A DNA stretch of 36,407 nt from Thermoplasmatota archaeon (GTDB lineage: Archaea; Thermoplasmatota; Penumbrarchaeia; JANQNL01): contig JANQNL010000129.1 in assembly GCA_028279585.1 (NCBI GenBank), positions 1 through 36,407 of the forward strand, written 5' to 3'. Positions 33,580 through 36,407 of this stretch are shown here, one piece after another. The notes under the pieces were generated by a model that was not told where the DNA came from, ran no database searches, and saw only the letters and a list, made by a program, of their open reading frames with translations. Position 1 is the first letter of the stretch. Each line of letters opens with the position of its first letter. The translations under genes were made by a program, and so were the position numbers.

Positions 33580-33601
33580 TCATGCAGGGGTGAGGATCTC
33601 C

Positions 33602-34186
33602 CTACCGCGGCATACAAATGATCTCTTTGATCTTCATGCCTCTTGTCTTGTTCTCGGCAAGGGACCCTTCGTACGACCAGAAATCCTGTGCACTCGTTGT
33701 CTCCAAGACAACGGCCGTGTCACTTCCACCCCCACCAGAGTATCCCTTCCAACCGGTCCCAGAGATCGCGATTATGTCCTCCCCGGGTGGAAGTATCTCC
33801 TCCTCGACCACGCCTATCGCTAGGTGGACAACTTCCTTGAAGCCTTGGCTGACACGTCTGTATGCAAGTACGGCTGCGTCTGGGTATGGGTATTTATTCT
33901 CGTTGATAAGGATCATCTCATGGCCCTTGGCTTCGAGCTTCTTCTTCATATCCAGATTGAATCGTGGACATCCATCACATGCATCGCAGGATGCAAAGAA
34001 TATCTTCACATCGCTCCCTTCGAACACATCGAGCATCAGTGGGACCGAGCCCCCTCTGATGGATGCGATCACGATGTTCCTTATCCCAAGCTCTTCGGCT
34101 CGCTCTCTGGCAAGCTTGTAAGTCATCTCGCTGTTGTGCTTGCCGCCCTTGTCGAAATAATAGATCTTTGACATCTTTCCGCTCAT
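33602..34186 (-). CDS. Pyruvate kinase alpha/beta (PK_C)-like protein
   Basis: This 194-residue protein resembles the C-terminal regulatory domain of pyruvate kinase occurring alone, as found in several archaea. Visible are the opening strand IYYFDKGGKHNSEMTYKLARERAEELGIRNIVIAS, the loop RGGSVPLML, and near the end ISGTGWKGYSGGGGSDTAVVLE, a phosphate-binding-like glycine loop. A cysteine-rich insert (ASCDACDGCPRF, about residues 66-77) could hold metal. It is not an active pyruvate kinase, because the catalytic barrel is missing. The ATG at 34186 has a GGAGG site 11 nt upstream. The gene is divergent from an HxlR regulator, and the palindrome at 34214-34230 overlaps its core promoter. Confidence 0.65.
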   Translation of the reverse strand: MSGKMSKIYYFDKGGKHNSEMTYKLARERAEELGIRNIVIASIRGGSVPLMLDVFEGSDVKIFFASCDACDGCPRFNLDMKKKLEAKGHEMILINENKYPYPDAAVLAYRRVSQGFKEVVHLAIGVVEEEILPPGEDIIAISGTGWKGYSGGGGSDTAVVLETTSAQDFWSYEGSLAENKTRGMKIKEIICMPR

Positions 34187-34213
34187 GTCTAACAATACCT
34201 CCTTGCTTTCATA

Positions 34214-34230
34214 AGTAAACTTGGTTTACT
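34214..34230. promoter_or_regulatory. Perfect palindrome in the divergent promoter region
   Basis: AGTAAAC-TTG-GTTTACT is a perfect 17-bp palindrome. It lies between a minus-strand TATA element (34239-34248) and the PK_C-like gene. A second, imperfect palindrome (AAAGTA/TACTTT) is next to it. Both are likely HxlR-type operator sites. Confidence 0.6.
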
Positions 34231-34289
34231 TCTAAAAGTAGATATACTTTAGAAACTATATAATGACTCACTGAACTTGTCACCGGTAA

Positions 34290-34305
34290 GTTACCCGGAG
34301 GTAAC
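34290..34305 (+). promoter_or_regulatory. Hairpin that can hide the ribosome-binding site of the HxlR gene
   Basis: GTTACC-CGGA-GGTAAC is a perfect 6-bp stem with a 4-nt loop. It contains the GGAGGT site (34297-34302) six bases before the ATG at 34309. A TATA element (CTATATAAT, 34256-34263) puts this in the 5' leader, so the fold could limit translation. Confidence 0.5.
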
Positions 34306-34308
34306 CTA

Positions 34309-34644
34309 ATGGTCGAGAACACCTACAGGAACGGAAAGATCGTCTGCCCATACGAAAGCACCATTTCCTTGGTTGGGAACAAGTGGAGCCTGATGATACT
34401 TCGGAATCTGAGGTTCAAGGAGGAGCCATGGCGGTTCAATGAGATGCTGAAGTCTCTGAAGGGCATCAGTTCCAAGACACTTTCAGCGAAGCTCAAGGAG
34501 CTTGTGGAGTATGATATCGTCGATAAAACGGTCGCCTCTGTCTCCCCGGTTGTTATCCATTATTCTCTCACGGAAAAGGGTAAAGACCTTATCCCTGTGC
34601 TCGATGCCATGGCCGAGTGGAGCGAGAAGTGGGAGCAGGACTGA
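34309..34644 (+). CDS. HxlR-family winged-helix regulator
   Basis: This 111-residue protein shows the family's CPYESTISLVGNKWSLMILRNLRF start, with the single conserved cysteine near residue 13. The recognition region ISSKTLSAKLKELVEYDIV and the wing HYSLTEKGKDLIPVL follow. HxlR proteins are dimeric and often sense electrophiles or redox state through the cysteine (family knowledge). It is divergent from the PK_C-like gene, with palindromes between them, so self-regulation and control of that neighbour are likely (inference). Start and ribosome-binding site agree well. Confidence 0.88.
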   Translation: MVENTYRNGKIVCPYESTISLVGNKWSLMILRNLRFKEEPWRFNEMLKSLKGISSKTLSAKLKELVEYDIVDKTVASVSPVVIHYSLTEKGKDLIPVLDAMAEWSEKWEQD

Positions 34645-34716
34645 ACCGAATCATTTTTAACTCCATTCGATCCAAGGACCGAAATGATTATAACCTGGCC
34701 CACTGATTTTTAACCA

Positions 34717-35400
34717 ATGAGAAGCAGGTATGTAGTGGGTCTTGCGCTCACAATGGTTACTTGCATGGTCGCTATCGCGTTCCTGGCAGGATGCAATGGG
34801 AATGACGATCCCCCAGTGGACCCTCTGACCATATCCCTGGACAAAGGACGCCCAGAGATCGCGACCAAGACACTTGGATGGGCGGCCCACCAGGCATACC
34901 TCCAGACAAAGGCCGTGGATGGCATCACCGACGATGATGCATGGCGTCTCGTCAAGATCTCCTTCACAGGAGAGTTCACATCCGGCATCATCACTGACGA
35001 TATCGGCGTCTGGGTCTACCTCTACCATCCAGAGAAGTTCGACAAGGTCTATCAGGTCCCGATAGTACCCAGTGGTGTATCCGCCAATGGGTTACAGTGG
35101 GTAGAATGGTCCACGGTGTTCTTTGGTGAATACAGGATAGAACCCGAACTGGAAGACCTCACCCTGCTCATCAGCGATTGGTGGGTCGACTCGAACATCA
35201 TCATGCCACAATGTGAAGCGTTGTTCGAGGAGTCCGATGAGGACATCATCAGGGGTTATGTGATCCCCCGCAGAGCCGCCCATGGTGTTCCAAGCCAGGT
35301 TGGAGAGGACGCGGTCTTCTACATAATCACTAACCATTACGATTACTACTTCAATGGCAAGAACAAGAGCGACCAGTACATCCTGAAGACGAAGCCGTGA
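34717..35400 (+). CDS. Secreted lipoprotein of unknown function
   Basis: This 227-residue protein has a signal peptide whose end, AFLAGC, is a lipobox, so Cys26 would be lipid-modified and the protein anchored outside the membrane. The mature part begins with an acidic linker (NGNDDPPVDP), followed by a soluble domain rich in aromatic residues (WVYLYHPEKF, WVEWSTVFFGEYRI, DWWVDSNI). I do not recognise the fold. It ends next to the gatD stop codon, with which it converges without a gap. Confidence 0.6.
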   Translation: MRSRYVVGLALTMVTCMVAIAFLAGCNGNDDPPVDPLTISLDKGRPEIATKTLGWAAHQAYLQTKAVDGITDDDAWRLVKISFTGEFTSGIITDDIGVWVYLYHPEKFDKVYQVPIVPSGVSANGLQWVEWSTVFFGEYRIEPELEDLTLLISDWWVDSNIIMPQCEALFEESDEDIIRGYVIPRRAAHGVPSQVGEDAVFYIITNHYDYYFNGKNKSDQYILKTKP

Positions 35401-36407
35401 TCATATCACATTGTCTTGGAGGAACTTGTCCACTTCTGGAAGACCACCCTGTAAGATGGCGTAGCTGTTCGGAGGCTCCCTTGGAGTGATCTCCCCTGCG
35501 ATAGGCGTGAGCATGAGCTTTTTGATCTCCTCGTGGTTCTGGGTCTGGCCCATTGCCCAGCAGAGCTTGCAGTAGGTGACTTCTGGAAGCATGTTCTTGG
35601 CAGGGATGATGCCCATGTCCATCAGGTCGCGGCCAGTGTCGTAGACGTACATCTGGACGTAGCCCCAGAGGGTCTGGACGGACATGTAGACCTCGATGCC
35701 TTCCTCACATGCCCTGCGCAATGGCTCATAGAGTGGTTTGTTGACATGACCAAGACCGGTGCCGGCAATGACAATGCCCTTGTAGCCCCTGTCGATGAGC
35801 GACTCCACCATGTCAGGGTGCATGTTCGGATAGTAATAGAGGATGGCCACGCGTTCTTCGAAATCTGGGAAGATATCGATGTTGCGATCATCACGCCTCT
35901 TTTTGTAATCATCACGCAGATAGGTGAACTTGCCGCGATCGGCAGTGGCCAGGGGGATGTCACCGATGGTCCTGAAGGTGGACCTGTAGGAGGAGTGCAT
36001 CTTTCTGACTCTGGTACCTCTATGCAAGAGAGCATACTTGTCAGAGGTTGGACCAAAGAGGCACACCATGGTTTCTGCCAGGTCGCTCTCGGCCGCTGTG
36101 TAAGTAGCATTGATAAGATTGAGCGCTGCGTCGGAGGAGGGCCTGTCGGAGGACCTCTGGGAACCGACTATCACAATGGGCACAGGTGAGTTCTGGACCA
36201 TGAAGGACATCACAGCAGCGGTGTGATGCATGGTGTCAGTGCCGTGGCCGATGACGATACCGCGAACTCCTTCCTCCACTTCCTTCTTGATGTTCTCGGC
36301 AAGGCTCTTCCACTGGACTGGTCCCATGTTCTCGGAGAAAACACCGAAGAGCTTCTTCGTCTTCAGGTTGCAGATGTCTGCAAGTTCTGGGACCGCTCCG
36401 TAGAGCT
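35401..36407 (-). CDS. gatD: Glutamyl-tRNA(Gln) amidotransferase subunit D (N-terminus outside window)
   Basis: The frame is open to the window end (beginning LYGAVPELADIC), so roughly the first 80-100 residues are missing. The asparaginase-like domain shows IGHGTDTMHHTAAVMSFM and GSQRSSDRPSSDAALNL, the segments that set GatD apart from plain L-asparaginases. With GatE it converts Glu-tRNA(Gln) into Gln-tRNA(Gln), the archaeal indirect route; GatD releases ammonia from glutamine or asparagine (established knowledge). An internal ATG at 36327 is not the start. gatE is not in the window. Its presence with glnS implies two possible routes to Gln-tRNA. Confidence 0.92.
   Translation of the reverse strand, partial: LYGAVPELADICNLKTKKLFGVFSENMGPVQWKSLAENIKKEVEEGVRGIVIGHGTDTMHHTAAVMSFMVQNSPVPIVIVGSQRSSDRPSSDAALNLINATYTAAESDLAETMVCLFGPTSDKYALLHRGTRVRKMHSSYRSTFRTIGDIPLATADRGKFTYLRDDYKKRRDDRNIDIFPDFEERVAILYYYPNMHPDMVESLIDRGYKGIVIAGTGLGHVNKPLYEPLRRACEEGIEVYMSVQTLWGYVQMYVYDTGRDLMDMGIIPAKNMLPEVTYCKLCWAMGQTQNHEEIKKLMLTPIAGEITPREPPNSYAILQGGLPEVDKFLQDNVI

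Noticed and set aside
1..36407. CRISPR arrays, insertion-sequence transposases or defence systems
   Set aside because: No regularly spaced repeats and no transposase, Cas or restriction genes are visible.

Overview
The window comes from an archaeon, most likely a euryarchaeote of the Thermoplasmatota type. This is inferred from a TFS transcription factor, two type IV pilin-like proteins with class III signal peptides, GatD of the archaeal GatDE amidotransferase, an archaeal-style phosphoribulokinase, a stand-alone Lrp/AsnC effector domain, a KaiC-like ATPase and TATA-box promoters. Most of the window is GC-rich and dense in Glu, Lys and Asp codons. One AT-rich block (about 28.9-29.95 kb) stands out as foreign.

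Layout. 1-2.2 kb: the C-terminal end of a secreted jelly-roll protein and a pair of pilin-like genes. 2.2-5.8 kb (minus): a CcdA/DsbD-like membrane protein with a radical SAM protein, then a Rossmann/iron-sulfur protein with phosphoribulokinase. 5.9-7.2 kb: a basic/acidic protein with a small C-terminal domain. 7.2-9.9 kb: a tRNA-charging locus with tRNA-Glu(CTC), a bacterial/eukaryotic-type glutaminyl-tRNA synthetase and tRNA-Gln(CTG). 9.9-17.4 kb (minus): an operon of a KaiC-like ATPase and two coiled-coil proteins, one of 1830 residues built from about 25 repeats. 17.6-20.3 kb: TFS, a DUF2085 membrane protein, a MazG-like pyrophosphohydrolase, tRNA-Pro(CGG) and a gamma-carbonic-anhydrase-like protein. 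20.3-28.4 kb: a 2698-residue TPR/coiled-coil protein related to the 9.9-16.7 kb proteins. 28.5-30 kb: an Lrp-like protein and tRNA-Leu(TAG), with a 1.07 kb ArsR-flavodoxin element inserted at the tRNA-Leu 3' end. 30.1-36.4 kb: a GLUG-repeat surface protein, a gene-free stretch with a candidate RNA, a PK_C-like protein divergent from an HxlR regulator, a lipoprotein, and the 3' part of gatD.

The most unusual feature is in the RNA. Immediately upstream of both tRNA-Glu and tRNA-Gln lies a 98-99 nt element that folds into the same three-way junction. The two copies share about 60 percent of their bases and show compensatory changes in their stems. The terminal 10-bp stem of each copies the first ten bases of its own downstream tRNA, so its 3' strand is antisense to that tRNA's 5' end. 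Both units have a TATA box about 60 nt before the element. Downstream of tRNA-Glu, tRNA-Gln and tRNA-Pro there are also inverted copies of the tRNA's own 3' end, and a further conserved hairpin motif that recurs at an orphan site near 33.5 kb. I do not recognise these as a known RNA family. They surround a GlnRS gene that is itself unexpected in an archaeon that also carries gatD.
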